Shown in pieces: positions 38,369 to 53,584 of a stretch of 64,000 nt of DNA (position 1 is its first letter; every line of letters starts with the position of its first letter). The position numbers were made by a program, and so were the translations under genes. Below the pieces are notes generated by a model that did no database searches, had not been told where the DNA came from, and was given only the letters and a program-made list of their open reading frames with translations. Origin of the DNA: Umbelopsis ramanniana AG (taxonomy: Eukaryota > Mucoromycota > Umbelopsidomycetes > Umbelopsidales > Umbelopsidaceae); contig NW_026252137.1 of the NCBI RefSeq assembly GCF_025399195.1, forward strand, positions 114,876-178,875, read 5' to 3'.

Positions 38369-41300
38369 ATGGATCAGCTACCGTCTGCTCCCATAGTTTC
38401 CCAACCATTCAAACCCGATTCTATCACTTGGTCAGACGACAATAAAATAGCGATAACAACGGCCAATGCAGTTCAAATCTATGTAAGTTTCGCGTGTCCT
38501 GGCCTCCACGCACGTTCTAACGCGACTCACACCTTATTATTTCAGACTCCTGCAGTAAGCACCAAGGACGACAAGACCGCCATTCAATATCGAAGTGTAA
38601 CAATAAGATGTGAGGATCAAGACGAATCTGCTCGCTTCGATACAACAGGTACGTTCCTTGACATCCTCGTTCTTTTGGATTCCCGCAGGCATAGAGCAGC
38701 AACACGAGCACCTTCCTATCAACATATCCATTAATTTTCCCACCGACTTCTTCCAGAAAGTCAAGCATCTCCTTTCATGACTTCATATTCTGTATACAAT
38801 GGGTTTCGATGTGCAGCATGGGCCCCAGCTAACTGCTGGAATCCAGCAAGGTGAGTAAAGTACTGGCTGCCTTACATATAGAGGGCACATTTTTGCCAGT
38901 ACCAACTACTTACACTGCCTGCTAGATGTACTATAGCTATAGTCACCATTAGTCATAAGGTATTGATTTTTCAAGAAGGCTCTGCTGCTGACGATTCTGA
39001 ATGGAATCAGGTACACTTTTCATTGTGTGCTGGGGTGTTACACGCGAAGTAAAGCTAAATGATATGCTATCCTAGGTGGAAGATATAACTCCTCACTTGG
39101 GGACAAGGAAAGACACCATGACGCATATTCTATGTACGTAACCTATTATTCACGCCATCGTACGTATATGTACTTGATTCCACTGACAGTTTCTACCATA
39201 TTTCTACCGATTGCCATAGCTGCTGCTTGGTCGAAGGCTGTTATTCGACAAGACGAGTGTTTTGGTGCGCTTGCGTTAGGAAGCAAATCGGGTCACATCA
39301 CGTTATGGAGGTAATTTGATTGGACGGCGATGGTATCTAACTTCAGTTTTGCCTTGATTAACCTATATCGACACAGCCCTCAGTTGAAAAGCGAAATTGT
39401 ATTCCGTCATCCTATTTTTGATGGTCCTAATGCTTGGATAACCATACTCGAATGGTCTGATTGGCGAAGTGATGGGGCAGGTAAGGATATGTCAAGCAGG
39501 AGATAAAGGCAAAAAGATCAGGGTACTAAAACGTAGAAATAAGGCCACTCTGCATTTTTAATTGCTGGCGCATCAAATGGAAGGGTAGCAACAGTCAAAG
39601 TCGATTTGGTTGGACGCAAACTCCATATGACCACATTAGACACCTTCTTCCTCGATGATAGCCGAATTCCTACTCTCATAAAGATCACAGGCTCATCTGT
39701 AAGTACTACACGTTTGTAAATGGTCAAGGTGAATAACGCCTCTTACACCCTGTATAGGAGCCCGGATGTCAACTCAAAGTTGCAGTGACGAAAAGCACTA
39801 GCGTTTCAGTTGGCTTATTTACCTGTGAAAAGGATGGGAGCTTAAATCTGAATCACGGAAAATGGATACAACGAAATATGCAAATATCAGCCTACTTTTC
39901 AGGTATGAATGTTGCTATGTTGGCTTCGCACCTTACCGCCAGCTACACGAATTGACCATGTATTCAAACTTTAGGCGCTATTTGGTCCAAGGATGGCAAA
40001 TACCTACATCTCTTCTCCTCACAATACACCAACTATTCCTTAATCATTGACGGCTTCGAGATAAAGGTGGATGAAGAGTTTACTGAAGAAATCCGTAATC
40101 GAACGAACAAGGCTTTGCGTACTCAAGCTTACGAAATGGCAAAGAAAGTAAAAATAGAATCGCAGTCGAATGAGTCCTACCGAGCTGAGATTTGGGGGTT
40201 GGCTCCGTCGCCCAATGGCGTATATTTTGCACTGTGTTATACGTGAGTACACTTGTTGGTTTATATAGGTGTGCCGTTTTACTGCTTGTCGGTGTTGATA
40301 CATGTTTTTGTAGACTGTCTCCTACGATAGATAGAGACATGAGAGAATCCGGTCTGGACTCTTGGTGTGCATGCGTATTGAGCATAGAGGATGGCGCAAC
40401 AGCAAGACCTATGGTATCTCAAATAATCCATCATAATCTAACGCAATGTAAGTACAATCTGTAACTTGGTGTCATGACCGCAGAAAAAAGAAACTAATCA
40501 GTCGATTATCCTTTCAGGTACGAAAGTGGAAGACCTGCTGGATTTGGTGGACTATCTGGCTGTCTATGATGCAGAAGTTGGTTTAGATAAGCTACTCTTT
40601 GATGTGAAATCCACTTTAGATGCGCAAATGACGGAACAGTAAGTCGGCCGAACCTTTGTTTGGCACGAACAAAACATGCGTGTATTCTAACCTATATCGT
40701 CTTCAGACATGACTCTACATTCACTGAGCATCTGCAGTCATGGGTGGATAAGAATCCAGCGATTTACCTGTCCCAAGTTCTAGTCTACATATCTGAACAA
40801 ATGAAGGTAAAGACCATCAAATGAACCTCTATAGCACGTTGGAGCAGTTACTGATACCCCATCAAGGCATACACACTATCAACTTCCCTCTCTGAGAAAG
40901 CAAAAGCACAGGCTGCCAAAGCGAAGCATATTATCTCTGGCTTCTACATCCAGTATATCCTTCAGCTCCTTCTTAGTTGTCCTGAATCGCAATGGCTTGC
41001 GTTGAATCAACAAGAGCGATGCAACGAGCTTTTAATTGCAGATTCTGTCTTGCTGTGGCATCCCCAAAACACAGAGCTCTTGAAAAGTGCCTTACGTGTA
41101 TACCAACGCCTTAGCGAGCACAAAATCATGGCGGACTCCACTGAACTCGAGATGACATCTAACTTGTTGAACAAGAAGAGAGTCTCCATCGATGCGAATG
41201 AGTTACCACCAAGAGAGCAATGCCCAGCTTGCAAAGATCATATCCTTTTTGTCGTTTTCCATGCACCACTTTCATCCAGTTGAAATATCACGATGAATGC

Positions 41301-41603
41301 CTTGATTCTGACCTTTCTATTGTTTTTACTGATCTCTTTTCATTCTGAAGCTGTAGCCGTGTGTCCAAATGGTCATATGTGGGGTATGTACGATCGTTTA
41401 TGCTCCATTCTCAACTTTGCTCAGGTACTCATGGCTTCTTTGTAGAGAGATGCCAGCTCACAAAAGTAGTCTTGGATTCACCCGACGTCCGATCTTGCCC
41501 CACGTGTAGCTGCAAGATCAAAGCCCCAACTCCAGCCGCTGGGATATTCAACAACGTCCTAGTTGCTTGTACGAATTGCATGTATTGCGGTTCTTCCATA
41601 TAA
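38369..41603 (+). CDS. GTF3C4: TFIIIC 90-kDa subunit (GTF3C4-like), WD propeller plus zinc domain
   Basis: Sixteen exons: 38369-38482, 38546-38648, 38757-38850, 38926-39010, 39076-39133, 39220-39310, 39377-39480, 39544-39698, 39758-39902, 39975-40242, 40314-40447, 40518-40638, 40707-40806, 40867-41278, 41351-41383 and 41446-41603; 724 residues. TFIIIC binds the B box of tRNA genes to recruit TFIIIB and RNA polymerase III. The N-terminal propeller opens with SITWSDDNKIAITTANAVQI and includes CAAWAP, ALGSKSGHITLW and LEWSDW. The C-terminal zf-TFIIIC domain has CPAC, CPNGHMWERCQLT, SCPTC and CTNC. The ATG at 38369 was preferred over upstream non-ATG frame. The donor at 41279 (GTTGAA) is weak but is the only one that restores the zinc-domain frame. 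Confidence 0.9.
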
Positions 41604-41858
41604 AATTGAAAGTATACTACTACGAAGTTTGTGTCATTAGGGATCAAGTGTAGATAATAAACAATTGATGAAATCAAAAAGGAAGCAATAAATCAAAAAT
41701 AACAAAATGATATGTGGTTTCATCACATTATACGAACGTATTTTAAGTTAGAATTTTCTTTTACGGGTATGAAATGATAGCCGATATGGGTGGCATATCG
41801 CTAAGGTATCATCGATGGATATAACGCCGTCTTCGCTGGCACAGATCGTCAGCTTTCC

Positions 41859-43924
<2,066 letters not shown>

Positions 43925-44918
43925 TTGAAAAGAAAAAAAAAGAGAGAGACAGGGGCATTGTCACGCTCTGAATGCTCCAAAATGGAACAGTTTTGGCCCT
44001 GTTTCCCAAAAAACTTAGCTCCGCCTTCACTGACATTCAAATTTTTGCAGTGAAAGGTGAATCTTGATTTGGTGCCTTCGCTCGTCAGCTTATAGCATGG
44101 TGCTGTGCTTCCTTTTCATTCCGACTTCATTCCATGGAGCATGAAGAAATCCCATTTATATAAGTGATGCGAGGTACGCATCACGGAAAAAATTCTAGTG
44201 GCCAATGTAGCAGACACGGCAATGAAGCATTGTACGTGGCTATACAACGAGGCAGTTGCCAAGCGCTGAGCAGTTTGAAAAGGCTTTTCTACCACATTGT
44301 GATAGACCTGTTGTGTCAGAAGACCGATGGAAGGAATTGAGAACGAGTGGGGGTCAATACAGCACACTTCATGACAAATTTTAGAGCTCCGTAAACGGAC
44401 TGTGCTGAGAATAGAGGGGGTGGTGGACCTCTTCATCCACCCTTTGCATTGAGGCAGTGAATATCTTTCGCTCTTGAAGAATATAATACAGGGATGCATG
44501 GCAATTATGCTTATAGGGAAATAGAGCAGGTCGATGGTGAGAAACATTGGACGAGCCAAGACAGACAAGAAAAAATGCCGGTGGAAGGGGCCCGTCAATT
44601 ACACAAATTTTGGCCGGTATAAAGATAATTAAAAAGTGGCGTGCAGAGAGATTTCGACTGATTTTTCAAGATAATGTATCTACAGCAAGAGAGGTAAGGC
44701 AGAAGGAAGATAATTTCATAAGGCAGGTTTATGGTGTTAATGCCTTGTCTGCGGTTACCAATTTTTAGTGCCCTGAAGTTTCACTTAGACTTCCTAGGCC
44801 AAAGGACCCTGCAAGGCCGGGACTGCTCCCACCGGACTTATGCATCAAATTTGTTGCCTTAGCGAGGCAACCAGGCTTTTCTCCAAAAAGGTGTGCATGC
44901 ATCCCATCTCTAGTATCA
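43925..44918. other. Divergent promoter region
   Basis: About 1 kb between the NDR kinase and methyltransferase starts. A 160-codon minus-strand frame (44116-44598) has no domain features and no codon bias like its neighbours. Confidence 0.5.
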
Positions 44919-46308
44919 ATGGGGAATAGCCAATCGGTTGATACTCCCAGACATGCTTCGCTACCAACTATAAACTCCCGAGACCATACCGGATCGCCTA
45001 CCAGAATACCTCGATCCATCTCCTCACATACATCCTCCAAGTCGTCATCAACATTCTCCAAGTTTTCATCGGTCAGGCGCCTTTCAGCAGATACCGTTCC
45101 AAGCACTACCATTCACCCTCTACAACAGTCTAGCAAGCATTTATCTCCTTATAACCTTAGTGCTGAAACCAGCCGGAGAACCAGTAGCTCAAGTTCTCGA
45201 CGCCCAAGTCCCAATCCAAGTCTCGTTGCCCTGAATTCGCCAAGCCCGGAACCTGAAAAGTATGTTTGGGTGGCTGGCAGACGTTTCCACAATGTGGAAG
45301 GCTCAGAATACTTGTATCCCTGCGATGAAGAAGAAATAGATAGATTACATGTGATGCATTTCATGGTGCGGTTTGCCATTCAAGGGTAAGTTTCCTTTTT
45401 GCACAATTCACAAAATAAGAAAACATGGACTGACATGCTTTATGTTCCACAGCAACTACTTGGCTCCAGTTAGTGATTCCCTTCGTAACGGTGCAGCCGT
45501 TCTCGATGTAGCATGCGGTCCTGGCTCCTGGTCCATGGAGATTGCTGGCGAATATCCGAAATCAGAGCTTGTCGGCATTGATATGACCAGCATGTTTCCA
45601 TCCGAAATTAAACCGCCTAATTGCCAATTCATTCGAGCCAATATCACCCAGCCGCTTCCATTTGACGACGGCTCATTTGATTATGTCTTCATGAGGTAAT
45701 TCATCACTGGTGGAATTGATGTATTGGTTGCTTTGTTTCATACTAAGTCGGATCATAAGATTTGTCAATATGGGTATCGAAGTAGAGCAGTGGGACACTG
45801 TCATTCGGGAATTGGTTCGAGTGGCTAAGCCTGGAGCGTGGATTGAGCTCGTAGAAGGCGACGTCGAGCGCTACCGAGTTGGCCCTTGTATTAAGGATTT
45901 CGATACTAAGCTCGCCGAAGTTCTGCGCGGGCGTAACCTGGACCCATTTGCTAGTCGCAATTTGGATAAGCTGTTAATCAAACATGGTCTCATCAACGTT
46001 AAAAGAACGTTTATATCCTCTCCTGCAGGAGAATGGGCCGGCAAGGTAAGCATTTGTTATGTCTGATGTGTTCTTCGAGTGCTATGGCAGCATGGACTAA
46101 CCGTCTCCTGTAGCTTGGTCAGCTCACTCTGCAGTCCTGGAAGGCAAATTTTGAAGCCCTAAAGCCACAACTTTGTCTTGCATGGAACATTAGCGAAGAG
46201 CAATATCAAGCACTTACATCCGCCTGTTTATCTGAAGCAGATATTCACAAAAGCTACGAAAACATTCATTTTGCCTATGGCCAAAAAAAACCTGCCCAAC
46301 GTGACTAA
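44919..46308 (+). CDS. SAM-dependent methyltransferase with N-myristoylation motif
   Basis: Exons 44919-45385, 45453-45695, 45760-46045 and 46114-46308; 396 residues. It starts MGNSQSVD, a good N-myristoylation signal (Gly2, Ser at position 5 or 6), followed by about 110 Ser-rich disordered residues. The class I Rossmann methyltransferase core begins near residue 120: AVLDVACGPGSWSMEIAGEY (motif I), ELVGIDMT, CQFIRANITQPLPFDDGSFD and RVAKPGAWIELVEGD. This is the TAM/LaeA-like layout common in filamentous fungi, with a substrate that cannot be predicted. Membrane tethering is inferred from the N-terminus only. The third exon acceptor (AAG at 45759) is slightly unusual but keeps frame and fold (RFVNMGIEVEQW). 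Confidence 0.9.
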
Positions 46309-48229
46309 AGATACCAACCACCTTTAAAATTTTGTATTCACCACCAAGCAATATGTCAACACATTCCATTGGTATGACACTTTTTTCCATTACCCACATC
46401 CCTTTTCTTTCTAGCCTGTCCCATTACAATAGTAGTAGTACCTAATACCTGCACTTTTTCACAATGTACACCGACTCTCCATTACTTGTAGCAAACCTCC
46501 ACTTTTGAACAGTACACCTCATTTTTTTTTTTTCGTAAGCAAGCCAACAAAACCAAATTGGCCTTTATGCTTTTCTATTTTTCTATTTCTTCATTTGCTC
46601 CTGGCAGACAAACAAAGGTTTTATTCCAGTGTTTTTTCACTTTGTTAAAAGAGATTAATGGTATGTTGTGGAGAAGAGTATTAGTTCTAGTAAATTTCTC
46701 GGTGATTTGTCCTCGGATGTTCAACTTATGTCACCGGCTGGACCAAGTTGCCTTCCGCTTCATGTCCACTCAAGGTTTTGAACCTTTGACAAATACTTGT
46801 AGCTGTTACTTTCTATAGATGCGTTGCGTTTATCCCGTCACTGGAAGGTAAACTCGTACAGCTACTTTTAAATGTCTGATATCATCTTAATGCCAAAATC
46901 TTTGCCATCATGAACTCGAGCCATTGAGACTGGTTATAAAAAAAATTTTTTTTTTTTCCTTTTCTTTTATTCAATCAACTACAGCCGACATGCAGATCTC
47001 TACTACTGCCATCGCAAATCCATAGACATGCTAATGTAGATTATACGATGGTTCACTTGTAGACTCAAGACATGACCATTAAAGGCTTTGTAGCATGCTA
47101 CAATGCCAGAGATTTTTTTTTATGTTCAATTTGTTTTATAAATTGTTAGTGGATTGCTGGCTCAGCTATCTCTGTGCGTATCCACGACCACATGCCTTCC
47201 AACCCGAAGGTTAGTAGACATACAGACCGTAGTATCGGGCACCTTGTCATCAACGCCAGAATGCGCGAATTAATTCGCTACAGTCTCTTTAGGTAAATAA
47301 AAAGACAAGGTGCATCAGCTTGCGAAATTGCCTGGCTTTTATAGATTTTCATTTGGACAGCGGAGGAAAAAAATAGTGACTGCTCTGAAAAAAAAAATTT
47401 CGATTGCAGAGTGCCTGGCTCAGCGACGGAAAGGTGTGCCTAGCTGAAAAACAGTTCGCGAAAATGATAAAAAGTTGGTATGCCGAGGATACGTACAGAG
47501 CAAATGCACATCTTTGTTTGGGATCTGTAATGTATTGTAGGGCGTTGCCAGTGTCGATTCATTGAAGTTTTCATCTGCCTGGACTCCTCAAATTTTGAAG
47601 CCAGTCGTTAATGTGTGCTGCTGCAGTACTGTAATCCGAAATAGTGTACCGCTGCTACCAAGAGGTGCTATGTTCGATAACTTTCTTATGATCGTTCTGT
47701 TGTTAGATTTTCAGATGGATATATCGTTTTTTCATGTTAAAATCATAGTGACTAGGCTAATGGCTTTCGGTCCTCTCAACGAGAATGGCGATTATATTAA
47801 GATGGCGCTCCAAAATGATATTGTATTTTATTTGTAAGGATATGGTTATTTGTGACAGTACTTCTGATAACCAAAATACAGTGTACTTATTTTTTTAAGA
47901 AATCTGACCTACAGTAGTATGCGCAGACTCGTAACTTATTCTGATCGGTGTTCGCTGATCCATCCCACTGGTGCTGAAGGTACGATTGTTTTCAGATACA
48001 TACATAGCCAACATTATAGGTTTGGAGAGGCACTGACAGCTTGCGCTTCGAGAACGGGGCTGGAGTTCATATTTGCCTTTGTTGCTCATGTTAAGCCTTC
48101 AAACAGTCAGTAGACATGCTTGAGCCAAACTCCGGCGCGAAAGGGAAAATTTAGCGAATCCAGTTTTTGTAAAAGTGACGGTTGAAATTGCCGCAGCGTT
48201 GGCGATCGTTTGAATCTGCAACAAGCACA
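46309..48229. other. Long intergenic region
   Basis: About 1.9 kb between two plus-strand genes, with several T-rich homopolymer runs (near 46520, 46940, 47110). Open frames up to 91 codons are without features. I see no gene. Confidence 0.5.
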
Positions 48230-51200
48230 ATGATGTAAGTGCTGTTAGCCGATAGTTCATGCTGCCTTTACGTCTACTGGCAAGGGGCTCAAAACGTCAA
48301 TTCGATATACATATTGCTCACATTGCAACCTCGCTGCCTATAGTTTCAACATTGACGATTTGACAGTTCATTTCCCCTATGATAAAATCTACCCTGAGCA
48401 GTATCACTACATGTGTGATCTAAAGAAGGCTCTGGACGCGCAGGTAGCTAAGAATTTAAGTCTTCTATTATACAAATACTTTTAAACTGACACCATCGTC
48501 TAAAAGGGTCACTGTGTTTTGGAAATGCCTTCGGGAACCGGCAAGACCGTCTCGCTTTTGGCATTGATTGTAGCCTATCAAATGGTATGAACTATACGCA
48601 ACTATCAACTATTTACTTGCATATTCTAATGTCATGAAATAGCACCATAGAAATCAACAACGTAAACTGGTCTATTGTTCACGAACTGTTCCTGAGATTG
48701 AGAAAGCGCTTGCGGAATTAAAAAGACTGATAGCATATCGGCAAAGCTGTGGACTTGAAGAGGATTTTTTCGCGTTGGGACTGACGAGTCGTAAAAATCT
48801 CTGTCTTCACCCAGTGGTTTCTAAGGAGCGAAAGAATAGAGTTGTAGATACAAAATGTCGCGAATTGACCGCAAGCTGGGTTCGCGCTGCTGCTGGCAAG
48901 ACTCGAGGTGGCGAAGCAACGGAAGCTCCACCAGAACAGACTGCAGAACAAGCAAGCATAGAGTTATGCGGTTTCTATGAAGTATGTCTTTGGAATCTGG
49001 GGTGTCGTTGTTGATATCGTGTGCTAATCAATGTCGTTGTAGCAACTGGAAGCGACAAATGTGCCAAATCCAATTCCGAACGGCGTGTATACATTAGAAG
49101 ATTTGAAGGAATACGGCAAAAGAATGAAGTTCTGTCCATACTACTTATCACGAAGAGCGGTAAGAACTCGATTTACTCGTACACATTTTTTCTATCACTG
49201 CTTCTAACAAGGTGTCATGTAGATCTCATTTGCAAACGTTGTAATATACTCATACCATTATCTACTGGATCCCAAAGTGGCTGACCTTGTGTCCAAAGAG
49301 CTTTCCAAAGACTGTATCGTCGTGTTCGACGAAGCTCACAACATTGGTAAGACTAGGTAGACTGTAACAGATGAAATGCATCTCACATCCTGATCTCATA
49401 TCTATTTAGACAATGTGTGCATTGAATCATTAAGTATAGACTTGACTAGGCCGGTACTAGATGCAAGTGCTCGAAGTGTGGCTCTGTTGGCGGAAAGGAT
49501 AGAAGAGTGAGTATTTGCGTTGTGCTGTTATATGCTGTATAGGAGATATATACTGATCAAGTTGTACAGGATTAAGCGAACGGATGCTGAAAAGCTGAAG
49601 AGAGAGTATAGCCGTTTGGTTGAAGGTGTGTATGATTCTGTGAAACATAATGGTCATAGTGAGCTGACATGAATGACTTGCACCAGGACTACGTGATGCC
49701 AGTGCGGCGCGCGATGAAGATAGCTATATGTCCAATCCCGTTCTTCCTGATGATTTGCTGAAAGAAGCTGTACCAGGCAATATCCGGCGAGCAGAACACT
49801 TTGTTGCATTCTTGAGACGATTCATCGAATACCTAAAGGTATTTATTTAGCCTAGACGAAGGCGCAAGTGATTTTGATTGGAGTCATCTAACGATTCGGA
49901 ATGTAGACCCGATTACGTGTCATGCATGTGGTTGCCGAGACTCCAGTGTCCTTCTTGCAGCATTTGAAAGATGTCACATACATTGAACGGAAGCCACTGC
50001 GATTTTGTGCTGAACGATTGACCAGTTTAGTGCGAACTTTGGAGCTTTCCGATCTCGATGACTATGGCAGTCTACAGAAAGTCGCCGGGTTTGCTACACT
50101 GGTATCGACGTATGACAAAGGTAAGTGCAAATTGGGACTGTAATGTTACTGTACGTGATGAAAGGAATAAGCCCAAGATTACTGAGCATTCTTTCAATAT
50201 TTTACTTTAGGTTTTCTTCTCATTTTGGAGCCTTTTGAAACAGATACTGCAACCGTACCCAACCCTATTCTTCACTTTACGTAAGCCTAACACTTACTTT
50301 CTCATTGGAATGCTTCACTCTCTGTAGACTCACCACCTTTTTGTTAGGTGTCTTGACGCATCGTTAGCGATACGGCCCGTGTTTGAGCGCTTCAGCACTG
50401 TTGTTATCACATCGGGTACTCTGTCACCTTTGGACATGTATCCCAAGATACTAGACTTCAGTGCGGTTGTGCAAGAGAGTTATTCCATGACTTTGACCAG
50501 AAAATGTTTCTTGCCAATGGTAAGTATGGCAGACTGCTCCTTGTAATATGTATCGCACTTTACTAATCTCTCATTCATAGATGATAACGAGAGGTTCGGA
50601 TCAAGTTGCTATCAGCAGCAAGTTTGAAGTCAGAAACGATCCAGCAGTGGTGCGAAACTTTGGTCAGATCATGGTGGAGTTTGCCAAAGCTGTTCCAGAT
50701 GGAATTGTGTGCTTTTTCCCAAGCTATCTTTACATGGAGTCGATTGTCTCTATGTGGAATGATATGGTAGGGTGTTGGCTACTATTGAAATCCTCACTCA
50801 TGCTTTGATGATTAACTTGGTTACTTTAGGGTATCTTGAACGAAGCCTGGAAACATAAATTGATCTTTGTTGAAACGCCTGACGCTGCTGAAACCACATT
50901 GGCTCTGGACAATTACAGAAAGGTACAACATTATATTCGCTTGTGGTTCGGCAGTGAGCGTTTTCCCCTAACCATCTATAACCCTGTAGGCTTGCGATAA
51001 TGGACGAGGAGCTATCCTCTTGTCTGTTGCACGGGGTAAGGTATCTGAAGGCATCGATTTCGATCATAACTATGGCCGTGCTGTGATTATGTTTGGCATT
51101 CCCTATCAGTACACTGAATCTCGTATTCTCAAGGTGAGTGACCATTGTTAGCTACGCCGCTATCAAATTCGAGTGTCTGGCTTTTCTTAACATCTTCTCT

Positions 51201-51652
51201 ACTCATGCTATTGAATAGGCACGTCTTGAATATCTTCGCGACAACCATCATATCCGAGAGAACGATTTCCTTACCTTCGACGCCATGCGACATGCTGCCC
51301 AGTGTGTCGGAAGAGTTCTTCGTGGTAAAACAGATTATGGACTTATGGTGTTTGTTGACAAGGTGAGAAGGTCGCCCCTCGTGCCCATGTTTTTAACTCA
51401 GTACTAAACCTTGATTGGACAAATTAGCGCTTTGCCCGCGCCGACAAACGGAGCAAACTTCCAAAGTGGATTAACGAAAATGTTATGGATGCCTCAACTA
51501 ACCTTTCCACTGATATGGCCATCGCTAGCGCCAAGAAGTTTTTGAGAAGTATGGCACAACCGTATGATGCAAATCAGATGGGCATATCATTATGGTCTGT
51601 TAAGGATATCGAAACCAAAGGTTATAAGCGAAGTACAGTCATCGCGAAATAG
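48230..51652 (+). CDS. RAD3: XPD/Rad3 DNA helicase, TFIIH subunit
   Basis: Seventeen exons: 48230-48234, 48344-48443, 48507-48584, 48643-48981, 49043-49159, 49223-49346, 49410-49506, 49570-49625, 49687-49838, 49907-50120, 50211-50280, 50348-50519, 50581-50766, 50830-50922, 50990-51133, 51219-51362 and 51428-51652; 771 residues (human 760, yeast 778). It is the 5'-3' helicase of TFIIH for nucleotide excision repair. Walker A is MPSGTGKT with Lys48, the same number as in human XPD. The four Fe-S cysteines sit in LCLHP, TKCREL, ELCGFY and KFCPYY. The DEAH box is VFDEAHN. Later motifs are [22 protein letters not shown] and [10 protein letters not shown]. The first exon is only ATGAT; joining it to the next gives [20 protein letters not shown], the family N-terminus. 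Confidence 0.97.
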
Positions 51653-51744
51653 TTGTACCGCGCGATCTTACGTTTCTGAGGGTTCTAAAATTTCAGTTGT
51701 GTTATCAGATGAAAAAAACAACCCCCGCTCTTTACAAATTCCCC

Positions 51745-51750
51745 AATAAA
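51745..51750 (+). terminator. Polyadenylation signal AATAAA of the XPD gene
   Basis: AATAAA 93 bp after the XPD stop and only about 80 bp before the next plus-strand start codon, so termination and the next promoter must overlap closely. Confidence 0.5.
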
Positions 51751-51828
51751 CATCTGATAAAAATCTGATAAGTCAGCTCGTTTACTTCAACTCTTTTTTA
51801 TCTACGATTGCTTTCTACCCTATAAGCT

Positions 51829-53284
51829 ATGCCTACCGCAGATATCAAGAACATTGTTATTATTGGTGGCTCATGTGCAGGTATACATCAACTTCTTTTT
51901 CCTATGTTTCCATTGAGCTCTTTTCTGACCGTTCGAGTTCACAGCTATTGGCAGTGCAGTGACTTGGAGGGACGCTCCTCTGCCTTCCCATCGTCTCATC
52001 ATTATTGAACAGAAGAGTCACTTCCACCACGTCTATGCTTTTCCTCGTGCGGCCGTTAAGTCTGGTTTTGAAGACTCCTTGTTTGTACCTTACGATAACA
52101 TGTTCAACAAGGACAACAAGGTCGGCCAGGTCATCCGTGCAAAGGCTATTGCCATACATCCCAACAAGGTTGAACTCGACCGCGAAGTAGAGGGATTTGG
52201 GTCTTTCGTACCATTCTCACATTTGATCTACGCTGCTGGTACAAGTATCCCTGCTCCCGGTCATTTTGAAGCATACGATAAAGCCAAAGGAGTAGGATAC
52301 TTGCAGGTGTATCAAGATTTGATACGGCAGAGTCAGAAACCCGTCATTATTGGAGGTGGTGCTGTTGGTCTAGGTAAGATAAAAGGTCTATAAATTACTA
52401 CGTTCTGGCGGTTCTTACTGACGTTAGGTTTGGCTTTTTTTCATAAGAACTGGCTGCAGAGATTAAAGATTACTATCCAGAAAAAGAGGTGACGCTGATT
52501 CATTCTCGCGATCAATATCTTGCCCCATATAAGTATAGTCTCCATCAAATGACCTACAATTTACTCAAGAATAAGCTTGGTGTGCGTCAAATTATGAGAG
52601 ATCGCGTCAACCTTCCAGAGAATGGTTTCCCATTGGAGGTGAAACCACTTGTCATCCAGACAAAGAAGGGGCGTACTATCGAGGCGGATCTTGCAGTAAG
52701 TATCTCAGCCCAGCAAGCAATTTGCATCCGATTATAATTACTAAAGCTCGCATACAGATTACATGTATTGGAATGTCCCCCAATAGCGATCTGTTATCTA
52801 AGCTATCTGAGCAGACCATCAATTCTGCAACTAAGTTTATTCAGGTTCAGCCCACATTGCAAATTCGTGATGAACGATATCCTCACATCTATGCTGTGGG
52901 TGATGTAATTGAAAGCACCGATATTAAGACCGGTCACTATGCTTGGCTACAGAGCATTGCAGCTCTCCGAAACATCATGAAGGACATCAAGGGAGAGGGT
53001 GGTCCAGAACCTTATGTCAGCAAAGACATCCCCCTCATCAAGATTTCACTTGGCCACGTAAGTTGATATGAACGAGGCATACAAAACAAAGATACGTTAA
53101 TTTACTTACCTCTTTACCATCTTTGTAGAAAAAGGCAGTTATGCAGACAAATTGTTTGGGGCCCTTGATCACTCTGGGATCTTGTTTTGTAGGCAACAGT
53201 GTTCCGGATAATCTATATGCTGATTACTCGTGGCTATGGCTGAACGCTAAACCAGAGGATGACGCGCAATATAGTCAACAATAA
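51829..53284 (+). CDS. AIFM2/FSP1-like FAD-dependent oxidoreductase
   Basis: Exons 51829-51880, 51945-52373, 52448-52695, 52758-53057 and 53129-53284; 394 residues, near human AIFM2 (373). Parts: an N-terminal dinucleotide fold (NIVIIGGSCAAIGSA), a second one (PVIIGGGAVGLELAAEI), the ATG-like motif YAAGTSIPAPG and the FAD-binding IYAVGDVIEST. The first glycine motif reads GGSCAA where most relatives have GGGxAG, a mild deviation. Relatives reduce ubiquinone or menadione with NAD(P)H; animal FSP1 protects membranes from lipid peroxidation, and yeast Aif1/Ndi1-type proteins are related. No targeting peptide or N-myristoylation signal is present, so location is open. It follows XPD by 176 bp. 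Confidence 0.88.
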
Positions 53285-53584
53285 TTTGTAAATGTACTCT
53301 AGACGAAACCCATGTATTCCTATAACTTCCAATATCCCCTCCCTTTACCTCTTTCTTTGAACTGAGGACATCACAGCCAAGCCTAGACTGCAGAGCACGG
53401 CATAGTATTAATAGAATTTGCAATATGTATCCGGAATACATAGGCAGACGCATCATCAAAACAAGTTTCATCATAATTTTTAGTTTATTGGAGTGAATAG
53501 ATACCAAAATGGCGTATAGATATATTTACATGTCTTTCCTGTAAAGACAAGCGGTAAACGCTGCACTGTTTTTTTTTCTTCATT
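53285..53584. other. Convergent intergenic region
   Basis: 300-bp 3'-3' gap between the FSP1-like and GDSL genes. No gene is seen. Confidence 0.6.

Noticed and set aside
44116-44598. 160-codon minus-strand open frame in the NDR/methyltransferase promoter region
   Set aside because: Composition is Cys/His/Phe-rich and random-looking, with no domain and no plausible neighbours in a spliced model.
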